Source: Actinomycetes bacterium
GTDB taxonomy: Bacteria > Actinomycetota > Actinomycetes > Nanopelagicales > Nanopelagicaceae
Direction of reading: 5' to 3'
NCBI GenBank assembly: GCA_023252155.1
Contig: JAHEXJ010000005.1
Location: 1-57,444 of the forward strand
DNA: 57,444 bases
Positions within the stretch are counted from its first letter, which is position 1; each line of letters begins with the position of its first letter. A program made the translations under genes and the position numbers. This document shows positions 26,339-33,913 of this stretch, piece by piece. The notes beneath the pieces were generated by a model. It was not told where the DNA came from. It searched no databases and saw only the letters and a list, made by a program, of their open reading frames with translations.

Positions 26339-27790
26339 TTAGAAGAGCTGAGCTGCAATTTCCTTAGGCAGGTTCTGATAAGCAACTGGCCTTAAGAAGC
26401 GAGTGATCGCGTGCAGGCCGACCGAAGTATGTATCGACGAAGTTGACGCAGGGTAAGGTCCGCCGTGTTGCTGTCCGACCGACACAGCGACGCCAGTTGG
26501 CCATGAATTCCACGCCAGACGCCCAACTTTCTTTGAGATGGCTCTGCACACCGAGACCGCATCTGCGTCGTCGGCAGATGCGAATACCGCTCCCGCAAGC
26601 GCACCTTCAAGCAGATCGATTACCGAAAGCAATTCGGGTAGAGATGAATAAGTAATCACGAGGCCAGTAGGACCGAAGCACTCAGTAGCAAGGGCTTCCA
26701 CACTTGCGGCTACTTGCTCAACTGTTGTCTCGATAACTGCTGGCGCGGAATAAATTCCGTCGCCATCAGAGCTCTTGCCGGCCATGGGTCGAGATGCAAG
26801 AAGGTTCGAAAGTTTGGTGCGATTGGCATCGTGTGCACTCTTTGTCGACGGGCTCAAGAACGGAGAAGGGGATCGCTCGGCGATTTGGTACTCAATTTCA
26901 GAAATGACTGGAGAGTCTTTGGGGACAAAAAGAATGCTTGGATTTGTACAGAACTGACCGTTGCCGAGAAGCAGCGAATCCAGGTACGCCGAAGCGAATG
27001 TTTTTGGATCTGTAAGACCAGAAGCCAGCGCGACAACGGGGTTAACGCTCCCAAGTTCGCCGTAGAACGGGATCGGATTCTCTCTGGACTGAGCAATATC
27101 GAATAACGCCCGTCCGCCGCTTCTGGAACCCGTGAATGCACCAGCGCTCACGAGCTCAGATTTCAGGGCAACGACGCCGGCTTCTACTCCGTAGATCAGT
27201 GAGAAGACCCCTGACGGGAATCCTTGATCTGCAAAAACCTTGGCTGCAATATCAAAAACTCTTTTTGATGTCTGGGGATGAGAAGGGTGGGCCTTGGCGA
27301 TAACGGCGCACCCAGCAGCCAACGCGGAGGCCGAATCGCCGCCCAGAACGCTAAAGGCGAAGGGAAAATTATTCGCTCCGAAGACAACGACTATTCCGAT
27401 TGGGGAGAAAGCGCGGATCAACTCCGGATGACCTACGGGGACGGCCGCATCGACTGCCGCATCGACCTCGGGAGTAACAAATCGCCCCGTCATAATCGCC
27501 TTGGCAAATTCTCGAATCTGGAAACTGGTTCGGCCAACTTCTCCCGTCAATCGTGGGACTCCTAGGCCTGTTTCCAAGTCGGCGATCTCAACTAAAGCGT
27601 CAGAATTGAGATCTAGCGCATCGGCAATCGCGTTTAATGTCTCTGCTCGCTCGGTGATCGTTGCTTCCGACCACGCGTCAAAACCGATTTTGGCTTGAGC
27701 AAGGATGGCTTGCGTTTCGGCGGCGGAAGTATCGGCGAATTCTGGTCCGAATGCCTGGCCAGTGCGTGGATTAAGGGACTGCGATGACAT
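26339..27790 (-). CDS. Alpha-ketoglutarate semialdehyde (2,5-dioxovalerate) dehydrogenase
   Basis: 483 residues of the NADP-type aldehyde dehydrogenase family: general base Glu245 in FYGELGSVNP and nucleophile Cys281 in GNGQFCTNPS. This clade (dioxovalerate/KGSA dehydrogenases) oxidises alpha-ketoglutarate semialdehyde to alpha-ketoglutarate, the last step of hydroxyproline and oxidative pentose pathways. The frame is open from 27916, but the ATG at 27790 has GGCGG upstream and matches the family N-terminus (MSSQSLNPRTG). It converges with the hydroxyproline operon, 22 bases from its last gene. It is colinear, without visible gaps to residue 281, with a paralogue at 35849-37318. Confidence 0.86.
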   Translation of the reverse strand: MSSQSLNPRTGQAFGPEFADTSAAETQAILAQAKIGFDAWSEATITERAETLNAIADALDLNSDALVEIADLETGLGVPRLTGEVGRTSFQIREFAKAIMTGRFVTPEVDAAVDAAVPVGHPELIRAFSPIGIVVVFGANNFPFAFSVLGGDSASALAAGCAVIAKAHPSHPQTSKRVFDIAAKVFADQGFPSGVFSLIYGVEAGVVALKSELVSAGAFTGSRSGGRALFDIAQSRENPIPFYGELGSVNPVVALASGLTDPKTFASAYLDSLLLGNGQFCTNPSILFVPKDSPVISEIEYQIAERSPSPFLSPSTKSAHDANRTKLSNLLASRPMAGKSSDGDGIYSAPAVIETTVEQVAASVEALATECFGPTGLVITYSSLPELLSVIDLLEGALAGAVFASADDADAVSVCRAISKKVGRLAWNSWPTGVAVSVGQQHGGPYPASTSSIHTSVGLHAITRFLRPVAYQNLPKEIAAQLF

Positions 27791-27857
27791 GTATTTCCGC
27801 CGTTTCAGTACGAGTGGAGGTCTTGGGCAAAACCAGCAATTGAACCTAACAGATTCT

Positions 27858-27960
27858 CCAGTCCATTGGAATTTCAGCACTTTGAGTTGCATGGAAAATT
27901 CATGGATCGCTCCCATTGATTCCTCAGTTTGGACTGGTGTAATCGGCCGTATTGGGAGCG
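27858..27960. promoter_or_regulatory. Interlocked inverted repeats in divergent promoter region
   Basis: In the 222-base gap between the aldehyde dehydrogenase and FMN-binding genes, two 8-base inverted repeats interleave in an A-B-A'-B' order. CCAGTCCA (27858-27865) pairs with TGGACTGG (27930-27937). CGCTCCCA (27908-27915) pairs with TGGGAGCG (27953-27960). This could be operator sites or a pseudoknot-capable leader RNA for the downstream FMN-binding gene; chance is not excluded. Confidence 0.35.
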
Positions 27961-28012
27961 GGCATTTCTGCGTGTTCGCATTCGCTGAAAACTTAATCTG
28001 GACGGAGATGGC

Positions 28013-28528
28013 ATGAAGAGAAATAGTGCACTGATAAAGGGCGGAACCATTTGTAGTCTCGGAACGCTTGTCTCGATAATCCCCTCGACACTTGGCCTAT
28101 CGGCGGCCGTTGCAAGCCCGAGCATTAGTCCGACGATGCAGGCAAAAACTGTGGCATTTGTCGCGACCACCAAGCCCGTCTCTAAGAAGAAGACGGTTAA
28201 GAAGAAGTCGCTCGCGAAGAAGGTAAAGGTTAAGAAGGCAACAACGAAATCAGGTACTTTCGTAGGCCAAGCCGCGCAGACCCAATTCGGTCCAGTTCAG
28301 GTGGACGTGACCGTTAGCGCAGGTCGTATCACAAAGGTAACTACACCTATTTATCCAACTGGAACGTACCGCGACCAAGCAATCAATTCTCAAGCCATCC
28401 CGATGTTGGAACAAGAAGTTATGCAAGTACAGTCCTCGGCGATTCAAGGAATCGGTGGCGCTTCATACACATCGCAAGGTTTCTACACATCTCTGCTTTC
28501 CGCGCTCGCAAAGGCAGGACACAAGTAG
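28013..28528 (+). CDS. Exported FMN-binding domain protein
   Basis: 171 residues: an N-terminal hydrophobic export signal (about 8-36), a Lys-rich linker (TKPVSKKKTVKKKSLAKKVK), then an FMN-binding domain (about 78-171; NqrC/RnfG/ApbE-target type). The GGASYTSQGFYTSL segment near 147-160 matches the motif in which a Thr or Ser is covalently flavinylated by ApbE. Such proteins pass electrons outside the membrane. GGAG lies 5 nt before the ATG. No apbE or redox partner is in the window. The basic linker could bind the anionic cell wall or polyphosphate-like polymers. Confidence 0.78.
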   Translation: MKRNSALIKGGTICSLGTLVSIIPSTLGLSAAVASPSISPTMQAKTVAFVATTKPVSKKKTVKKKSLAKKVKVKKATTKSGTFVGQAAQTQFGPVQVDVTVSAGRITKVTTPIYPTGTYRDQAINSQAIPMLEQEVMQVQSSAIQGIGGASYTSQGFYTSLLSALAKAGHK

Positions 28529-28553
28529 GCGTTTCGCCAGGTTGCTGAGGGGC

Positions 28554-28868
28554 CTATTTCTTGGGTTTTTCTATCTGACCGATTAACCGTTTGAGTTGCG
28601 CGATTTCTTCGCGGAGGGCAATGTTGCCAGCTTTGGTCAATGAGACCCAAGTACGTGCACGCTTTCCTTCGTAGCCTTTTTCAACCGTAATCAACCCAGC
28701 GGATTCTAAAACGCTTATGTGTTGAGATAAGTTGCCTCCAGTTAGGTCAAGATTGGTGCGGAGGTAACCGAACTCAACGCGTCTTGCTTCGTGGGCGATC
28801 GCTAGAATTCCGAGACGGACTCGTTGATGGACGACGTCGTCGAGTTCGTTTGATGGATGAATTGTCAT
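28554..28868 (-). CDS. Winged-helix transcriptional regulator (MarR/ArsR-like)
   Basis: About 104 residues: a winged helix-turn-helix in which the recognition-helix region is DLTGGNLSQHISVLESAGLI, followed by wing KGYEGKRARTWVSLTKAG and a C-terminal helix. This is the small single-domain type (HTH_34-like) common in Actinobacteria. The frame is open from 28991, but the ATG at 28868 overlaps the stop of the upstream membrane-protein gene (ATGA) and gives the family N-terminus. It probably represses its own operon; a 15-bp palindrome just upstream of the operon is a candidate operator. Confidence 0.82.
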   Translation of the reverse strand: MTIHPSNELDDVVHQRVRLGILAIAHEARRVEFGYLRTNLDLTGGNLSQHISVLESAGLITVEKGYEGKRARTWVSLTKAGNIALREEIAQLKRLIGQIEKPKK

Positions 28869-29584
28869 TTGGTTGGCCAACGCAAAGGTCTTTGGGTGAT
28901 CGCAAATCCAATTCCCGCGAAGAGAAGAATTGTGCCTTGGATTATTAGTCGCGGCAGGAAATTCCAGTTGCTGGACTGGCTCACGTTCCATCCAAAACTA
29001 ATTGGTATCAGCACTATCGCAAGATAGACGATAGCCATATAGAAAAGACGCCTATTGTGCTCGATCCATGCCAGCACCATTAGCGATACGCCAATTGCGA
29101 ATGCTGGAGCGGCAATTCTGTGTATCAGGCCTAATGAGTGCTCCTGCATATGCAATCCCAGAATATTCACCTGCCCTAGCGGCAGGTGCACCGTCCAGTA
29201 GCCCATCGCTGTCACGATAACGACCACGTGAATTCCGGCAATCACGAAATTACGGATTCGCGTTTCAAGGCCTTGCGCATGTGCGCGACGGATGTAGAAA
29301 ATCGAAATCCCAAAGTAAGCCACCACGAGTGCAATGGGCCAGTACCAGACACCCCAAACCGAGTAGACGTGGCAGACAAACCCTTGGCCCGTCGGAGCCC
29401 CACAGTTTGTGACATTACGTTGACTAAAACGAAGGATCGGGATTGCTAAAAAGGTGGCGGCTGAAAGCACGAAGAGGGGAAACCAGGTGGCCCGTTGATT
29501 TTGACGTACTCGCTCGATGAGTTCCTGGCTACTTGCTAAAAGTTGTCTGGCGTCTTTGCCTGAAGGGGCCGGATCGGTTGTCAT
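28865..29584 (-). CDS. Multi-pass membrane protein co-expressed with a regulator
   Basis: About 239 residues with roughly six predicted membrane segments and a short N-terminal soluble part. A loop between helices 1 and 2 carries two Cys (VTNCGAPTGQGFVCHVY), likely an extracytoplasmic disulfide. I do not recognise a characterised family. The frame is open to 29626, but the ATG at 29584 follows the palindromic candidate operator and is the more likely start. It overlaps the winged-helix regulator gene by 4 bases, so the regulator probably controls this protein or senses the same signal. Confidence 0.72.
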   Translation of the reverse strand: MTTDPAPSGKDARQLLASSQELIERVRQNQRATWFPLFVLSAATFLAIPILRFSQRNVTNCGAPTGQGFVCHVYSVWGVWYWPIALVVAYFGISIFYIRRAHAQGLETRIRNFVIAGIHVVVIVTAMGYWTVHLPLGQVNILGLHMQEHSLGLIHRIAAPAFAIGVSLMVLAWIEHNRRLFYMAIVYLAIVLIPISFGWNVSQSSNWNFLPRLIIQGTILLFAGIGFAITQRPLRWPTK

Positions 29585-29592
29585 AGCAATAT

Positions 29593-29607
29593 GTTTGCAT
29601 AGCAAAC
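29593..29607. promoter_or_regulatory. 15-bp palindrome, candidate operator
   Basis: GTTTGC-ATA-GCAAAC: perfect 6-base arms around a 3-base centre, 9-23 bases upstream of the membrane protein-regulator operon start, in the promoter position. Suits binding by the dimeric winged-helix regulator encoded in the operon. Confidence 0.5.
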
Positions 29608-29627
29608 CATTTTGTGCAAGAGACAAA

Positions 29628-29661
29628 CGAAGGCCCCCGATCGTTGGACCGGGGGCCTTCG
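29628..29661 (-). terminator. Strong hairpin terminator
   Basis: Perfect 12-base arms CGAAGGCCCCCG / CGGGGGCCTTCG with a 10-base loop. Reading on the minus strand it follows the stop of the secreted protein gene (29677) and is trailed by a short T-rich run (TTTGTCTC), separating that gene from the downstream membrane-protein operon. Confidence 0.8.
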
Positions 29662-29676
29662 ATTTCCGGAAACCTA

Positions 29677-30324
29677 TTAGCTCTTCTTGTTGTCCTTTGG
29701 ACCCTTGCCAGGCTTGACTGGGGAAAGAACTGGCTTAACTGGAGCCACCGGACCGGCTGGCTTAACTGGAACTGGTGGCTTTACCAATTCCGCCGGCTTT
29801 GTTGGGCGAACTGGGGCGGCACCAAGGGCAGCAATGGCAGTTTTGAAAGCATTATTTGCCGCTTGAACTGCGGTCTGGTGGGCTGTAAGTGCTAGTTCTT
29901 CTGCAGCTGGCGTGTTGTTAGCGGCAATAGCTGCGAGGAAAGCTGCATCAGCGGCATCAATTGCTGCATCGCGAGTTGCTACAAGTGGCGCAACCTTTGC
30001 AACGTATGCGGCCTTCTGTGTTTGGTAGTTGGCGAGAGTGGCCTGCCAAGCGGCTTCGTAAGTCGCAACGGCCGTGGCCCAAGCTGCCTGGTACTTCCTC
30101 ATTGTGGCTCGGTATGCGATGTTATTGACGAGAACTGCGACCTTGTATTGAGTCAAGGCAATTTTGTATGCGGCCAACTGTGCCTGGTACACCGAATTCG
30201 TTGTCGTAACGACGGGGCTTGGGGTTGGCGATGGTGTCGATTCATCAGCTCTTGCGGCTGTCATCGAACCCAGTATCAGACTTGAGGCCAACACTGTGAC
30301 CGTTACAAGTTTCTTAGTTTTCAT
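29677..30324 (-). CDS. Secreted Ala-rich coiled-coil protein with KP-rich tail (paralogue)
   Basis: 215 residues: signal peptide (to about residue 26, AARA), short PSPTPSP stretch, long Ala/Tyr/Lys helical region with AYKIALTQYKVAV-type units, and a C-terminal PVKPAGPVAPVKPV tail ending KDNKKS. It matches the protein at 18229-18831 over its whole length, so the two are paralogues. AGGAGG sits 5 nt before the ATG, predicting strong translation, and a strong hairpin terminator follows. The high-expression signals and repetitive helical design suggest an abundant envelope or extracellular structural protein; this is inference. Confidence 0.77.
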   Translation of the reverse strand: MKTKKLVTVTVLASSLILGSMTAARADESTPSPTPSPVVTTTNSVYQAQLAAYKIALTQYKVAVLVNNIAYRATMRKYQAAWATAVATYEAAWQATLANYQTQKAAYVAKVAPLVATRDAAIDAADAAFLAAIAANNTPAAEELALTAHQTAVQAANNAFKTAIAALGAAPVRPTKPAELVKPPVPVKPAGPVAPVKPVLSPVKPGKGPKDNKKS

Positions 30325-30477
30325 TTCATCCTCCTCGAAAAGGTGGGCTCGTTTGCCCTATGAGGAACCTTTACTCGCGACTTTGTGGAGACTCTGCGAA
30401 AACTCTCGGTAAAGTGTGCGGGTCTCTAGCAATTCTCAGAGAGGGATTTGAGTGCTGTCATGTTGGGATTAGATAGA

Positions 30478-30498
30478 TCACAGCCAAGCGGGCTGTGA
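30478..30498. other. Hairpin between divergent secreted-protein genes
   Basis: TCACAGCC-AAGCG-GGCTGTGA, 8-base perfect arms with a 5-base loop, in the 230-base gap between the gene at 29677-30324 and the one at 30555. No T-run follows. Could be an operator or a short RNA hairpin. Confidence 0.35.
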
Positions 30499-30554
30499 TG
30501 AATGGAACTCCCGGTTAAAAGTTTCTCGGTATGTGGTACCAGTACTTTTGATTT

Positions 30555-31010
30555 ATGAAATTGCGAAGCGCCGTCGTTGTATTGGTCAGTTCCTTCCTGC
30601 TTGCTAGTACGGGTCCAAGTTTTGCGGTCGATCCAACTCCGACGAGAGCCGATCAGGTCGCATCGATTCAAAGCCAATACAACCCACTCTTCGATGCTCA
30701 GTACGCCAGACTCTTAGTCCTTAAAAAGAAGACGGTTTACGACGCCGCCAACCTCCCCATTGTTAAAGCTGTGTTGGTGGATTTCCTAGGGGTGAGGAAA
30801 TCGATCAATTCGGATTTGGCTAGTGCCACCGCAGACCTGGAGACAGTGAAGGCATACGCCGAGGAGGAGACTGGCGAGTTCAGCAATACCGTGTATCTTC
30901 TCGAAACCCAGGTTGCCAAAAACAAGACCATTACCTGCGTAAAAGGCAAAGTCGTGAAGAAGATTTCCGCTCCAGCACCAAAGTGCGCAAAAGGTTTCAA
31001 GAAGAAGTAA
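30555..31010 (+). CDS. Small secreted protein with C-terminal Cys/Lys motif
   Basis: 151 residues: signal peptide (to about residue 24, PSFA), a predicted helical central region, and a distinctive basic C-terminus TITCVKGKVVKKISAPAPKC followed by AKGFKKK. The two Cys are 18 residues apart and probably form a disulfide within a Lys-rich tail. I recall similar short ITCVKGK...PKCPxGYKKK endings on other secreted actinobacterial proteins, which suggests a shared sorting or wall-binding module; this needs a database check. No Shine-Dalgarno sequence is seen before the ATG. Confidence 0.72.
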   Translation: MKLRSAVVVLVSSFLLASTGPSFAVDPTPTRADQVASIQSQYNPLFDAQYARLLVLKKKTVYDAANLPIVKAVLVDFLGVRKSINSDLASATADLETVKAYAEEETGEFSNTVYLLETQVAKNKTITCVKGKVVKKISAPAPKCAKGFKKK

Positions 31011-31088
31011 AACAAATTCAAAACTCGCCGTTGCTATCGGGGATTAATAAAGCTCCCGAGTGCGGCAACGCAAAGGAGTGACCGGTAC

Positions 31089-31241
31089 TTGCATTGGGAC
31101 CAAGGTGACGTCTTCTTTTATTGGAAGTGTTACACGTCGGATGCCACATTTGAGCAAGGCGTGCTTGCCAACCCGTGGGAATGCGATGGATACTCGGCTC
31201 CAGCAGAACAACAATCAGTCAATTTCAAATACCAAAAATAA
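31089..31241 (+). CDS. Possible small ORF or gene remnant (50 codons)
   Basis: A 50-codon frame from TTG 31089 to TAA 31241 has a protein-like composition rich in Trp, Tyr, Phe and Cys (HWDQGDVFFYWKCYTSD near the start, ANPWECDGYS in the middle). AAAGGAG at 31072-31078 is about 10 nt upstream. The frame is also open upstream without any ATG or GTG, so it could be the 3' remnant of a longer secreted-protein gene rather than an intact small gene. It overlaps a less protein-like frame on the same strand. Function unknown. Confidence 0.3.
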   Translation: MHWDQGDVFFYWKCYTSDATFEQGVLANPWECDGYSAPAEQQSVNFKYQK

Positions 31242-31249
31242 TTCTGCTC

Positions 31250-32572
31250 CTAGGATTTTCTGAGCATTTTTCGTATCTGCTCTAACGCAGTTTTGACTCG
31301 CGCTTCATACCCATGAGATGTCGGGTGGTAATACTCTGTCCCCACTAGAGCGTCGGGCAAATATTGCTGTTGTGCGACTCCGAGTTCTTCATCATGCGGG
31401 TATATGTAGGAAGATCTATCTCGCGTTGCTTTAATCTGGCTATCGCGAAGTGCGCCGGAGTTCTGGTCCCGTAAATGCGCGGGCACGGGTCCACCCTTGG
31501 ACGCCCGCAAATCTGCAATCGCAGATTCGATTCCAAGGTATGCCGCATTGGATTTTGGTGCACATGCGAGGTATGTAACGGCTTCGGCGAGAATGATTCT
31601 TGCCTCAGGCATTCCCACGAACGCGACCGCTTGGGCTGCCGCGACAGCCAAGCCAAGCGCACCCGGATCCGCGATACCAATGTCTTCACTAGCACTAATC
31701 ATCACTCGTCTTGCGATGAAGCGAGGATCTTCGCCAGATTCCAGCATTCTCGCCAAGTAATGCAATGAGGCATCTACGTCAGAGCCTCTTATGCTTTTTA
31801 TGAATGCACTTGCGACGTCGTAATGGGTATCTCCGTCTCGATCGTAGTTTTCAATGACGCGGTCCACGGCCTTGCCTAAGACCTCGACCGTAATTTCGCC
31901 ACTCGCTGCTGCACCGGCGGCTGCTTCAAGATAGGTGAGTGCCCGGCGTGCGTCTCCTGCCGCGAGACGAACGAGTGAGTCCTTGGCCTGCTCCGAAATT
32001 GTCACCTCGTTATTTAGGCCACGATTGTTGGTGATCGCACGATCTATAAGGCCTGCTATTTCAGCATCAGAGATGGCGCGAAGGGTTAAAACAATAGAGC
32101 GCGAGAGCAGTGGCGAGATGATTGAAAAGGACGGATTCTCTGTGGTTGCTGCAACTAGCGTCACCCATCGATTTTCAACCCCGGGAAGCAACGCGTCCTG
32201 TTGCGCTTTAGAGAAACGGTGGACTTCATCAATGAAGAGAACCGTTTCCTTTGAATTTTCTGCTCGCCTTTTTTCTGCTTGCATTAATACTTCACGAACC
32301 TGAGCGACGCCCGAGCTCACAGCTGAGAGCTCGACAAATACGCGCGAGGCCGAATGCGCAATCATTTTGGCAAGGGTGGTCTTGCCACTTCCTGGAGGGC
32401 CATAAAGAAGAACGCTTGAAATGTGTTTTTCTTCGCCTTCTATCAAACGCATGAGAGGCGAACCTGGTTGGAGGAGATGTTTTTGGCCAAGTAAGTCGGC
32501 AACATTGGTAGGGCGCAGTCTGACCGCTAGAGGTGCCCTCATATCACCGCCGGATCCGGCGTCCATGTCCAT
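31250..32572 (-). CDS. rarA: Replication-associated recombination protein A (AAA+ ATPase)
   Basis: 440 residues of the RarA/MgsA/WRNIP1 family: N-terminal RLRPTNVADLLGQKHLL, Walker A GPPGSGKTT, Walker B TVLFIDEVHRF, sensor 1 AATTENPS, an arginine-finger region LLSRS, then the C-terminal MgsA tetramerisation domain (ALYLARMLESGEDPRFIARR-like block, and PKSNAAYLGIESA). It acts at stalled replication forks. The length is typical. The ATG at 32572 has no Shine-Dalgarno sequence, but a TAGAAT -10 box lies 6 nt upstream, indicating a leaderless transcript. Confidence 0.94.
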   Translation of the reverse strand: MDMDAGSGGDMRAPLAVRLRPTNVADLLGQKHLLQPGSPLMRLIEGEEKHISSVLLYGPPGSGKTTLAKMIAHSASRVFVELSAVSSGVAQVREVLMQAEKRRAENSKETVLFIDEVHRFSKAQQDALLPGVENRWVTLVAATTENPSFSIISPLLSRSIVLTLRAISDAEIAGLIDRAITNNRGLNNEVTISEQAKDSLVRLAAGDARRALTYLEAAAGAAASGEITVEVLGKAVDRVIENYDRDGDTHYDVASAFIKSIRGSDVDASLHYLARMLESGEDPRFIARRVMISASEDIGIADPGALGLAVAAAQAVAFVGMPEARIILAEAVTYLACAPKSNAAYLGIESAIADLRASKGGPVPAHLRDQNSGALRDSQIKATRDRSSYIYPHDEELGVAQQQYLPDALVGTEYYHPTSHGYEARVKTALEQIRKMLRKS

Positions 32573-32578
32573 CCGAAC

Positions 32579-32584
32579 ATTCTA
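32579..32584 (-). promoter_or_regulatory. -10 box of the leaderless rarA transcript
   Basis: TAGAAT on the minus strand, 6 nt (GTTCGG) before the ATG at 32572; no clear -35 box. Confidence 0.5.
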
Positions 32585-32613
32585 AGTGAATTCCGTGAAT
32601 TGCCTTCTGTCCT

Positions 32614-33894
32614 CTAATTTGAAGAAGGAGAGTCATTTTTCGAAACACTAAGCGCAGTGCCAATAAAGCTAGAACCCAGCGGAAATAGTGGCAAAAGGCA
32701 GGCATTGAGCGCGTGGTAAACATCTGGTTTTCCCGGCCAAGTACCTTCAACAACTCTCAGGTCCGGACCAAGTTCGTGAAACCACGAGCCGCGAACTTTA
32801 TCGATCACGTGCGTATCGATATAGCGCCACCATGAGTCATAGTCTTGAAGAAATCTGGATTCCCCGGTCACTCTCCAAAGGGTGTAGGCGGTCATTACCG
32901 CCTCGGCTGCAACCCAGTGCATTCGGGAACGCACCACAGGCTTCTTATCCCAATCGATCGTGTAAATGAATCCATCGCTACCGTCGACTCTCCAACCGTA
33001 CTTTTTCGCGGTGTCATAGAGAGAGACGGCGGCCGAATTGATCCAAGAGAGATCCTCGTTGGATCCCGCCATTTGCATTTCTAAATGAAGGATCAGTCTG
33101 GACCACTCAAAAAGGTGGCCGATAGTGACTCCGTAAGGTCGGAAAGGGTCGGCTGGATTCTCAATATTGAAATCCTTGAGGATCTGCCACTTCTCGTCGT
33201 AGTGCTCTGGTAACAGCCAGTTATTTCCCTGCGCGAATTGAGTTACGGTCCTCTTACAAATTGCGTAAGCACGGTCTCGATACTTGACCTCACCTGTTAC
33301 GTCAAAGGCCGCACAGAGTGCCTCCACGGCATGCATATTGGCATTGATGCCTCGATAGGTATCCAATACGTTGAACGAAATGTCCCAACTGTTGTTCATC
33401 ATCATATATTCGGGATCCCAGTAATACTTGTCGATCAACGAATCGATCGATGTGAATAATTCAATCGCGCGTGGGCTGCCTACGGCCTTTGCTGTAGTAG
33501 CTGCAAGGAGAACAAACATTTGGTCGTAGGCCAGTTTGTCTCCCGAAATTGGCGCACCATCTAATCGGATGGCGTTGAAATAGCCATCGTTATCTCTATC
33601 TTTGAAGAGAGAAAATATGGAATTAACACCGTGATCAACTAAATCCAATGAGTCAGAGAGATCCAGAAGGTGGGCTAAGCCGAATACTTGCGTCATCCGT
33701 GCCTGGATGTAGACCTCTCGAGGTTTAGAAGAATCGACTTGCCCTCTTGAATTCAAGTAACCAAAGCCACCATCTCTCGAAACGGAACCTCGAGCGAATT
33801 TAATGAGTGAGAGAGCCTGATTCTTCAGGAAAGTTTCTCCGAAATTGGTCAGACCCGTTTCATCAAGGGGAGTGTTGGTCGATTCGTTATTCAC
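32614..33894 (-). CDS. AGE-family sugar epimerase/isomerase (YihS- or mannose-isomerase-like)
   Basis: 426 residues with an (alpha/alpha)6-barrel of the N-acylglucosamine 2-epimerase family. Hallmarks: GGFGYLNSRGQ, REVYIQARMTQVFGLAHLL, NANMHAVEALCAAFDVTG, a GHLFEWSRLIL segment with a catalytic-type His, RMHWVAAEAVMTAY, and a PDVYHALNACLLPLFP end. Known relatives interconvert aldoses and ketoses (mannose isomerase, sulfoquinovose isomerase YihS) or epimerise cellobiose. It is last in a minus-strand set with a sugar-acid dehydratase, aldehyde dehydrogenase and IclR regulator, so a sugar-like substrate is expected. A sulfoquinovose role is possible, but no other sulfo-pathway gene is present. 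Confidence 0.82.
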   Translation of the reverse strand: MNNESTNTPLDETGLTNFGETFLKNQALSLIKFARGSVSRDGGFGYLNSRGQVDSSKPREVYIQARMTQVFGLAHLLDLSDSLDLVDHGVNSIFSLFKDRDNDGYFNAIRLDGAPISGDKLAYDQMFVLLAATTAKAVGSPRAIELFTSIDSLIDKYYWDPEYMMMNNSWDISFNVLDTYRGINANMHAVEALCAAFDVTGEVKYRDRAYAICKRTVTQFAQGNNWLLPEHYDEKWQILKDFNIENPADPFRPYGVTIGHLFEWSRLILHLEMQMAGSNEDLSWINSAAVSLYDTAKKYGWRVDGSDGFIYTIDWDKKPVVRSRMHWVAAEAVMTAYTLWRVTGESRFLQDYDSWWRYIDTHVIDKVRGSWFHELGPDLRVVEGTWPGKPDVYHALNACLLPLFPLGSSFIGTALSVSKNDSPSSN

Positions 33895-33913
33895 TTTTCA
33901 ATTTCTCCAACCT

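Noticed and set aside
30478-30498. CRP-type binding site
   Set aside because: The half-sites are in the reverse order (TCACA...TGTGA) to the CRP consensus; kept only as a hairpin.
31029-31073. Hairpin terminator after the gene ending at 31010
   Set aside because: CGTTGC/GCAACG and nested CGGGG/CTCCCG pairings exist, but with bulges and no T-run, and they overlap the upstream part of a possible small reading frame.
31060-31263. 67-codon plus-strand frame in the gap before rarA
   Set aside because: Composition is not protein-like and it overlaps a more convincing frame (31089-31241) on the same strand.
32614-33894. Sulfoquinovose isomerase as a firm call
   Set aside because: The protein resembles YihS, but no sulfosugar kinase, aldolase, transketolase-type gene or sulfonate exporter is present, so only the AGE family is claimed.
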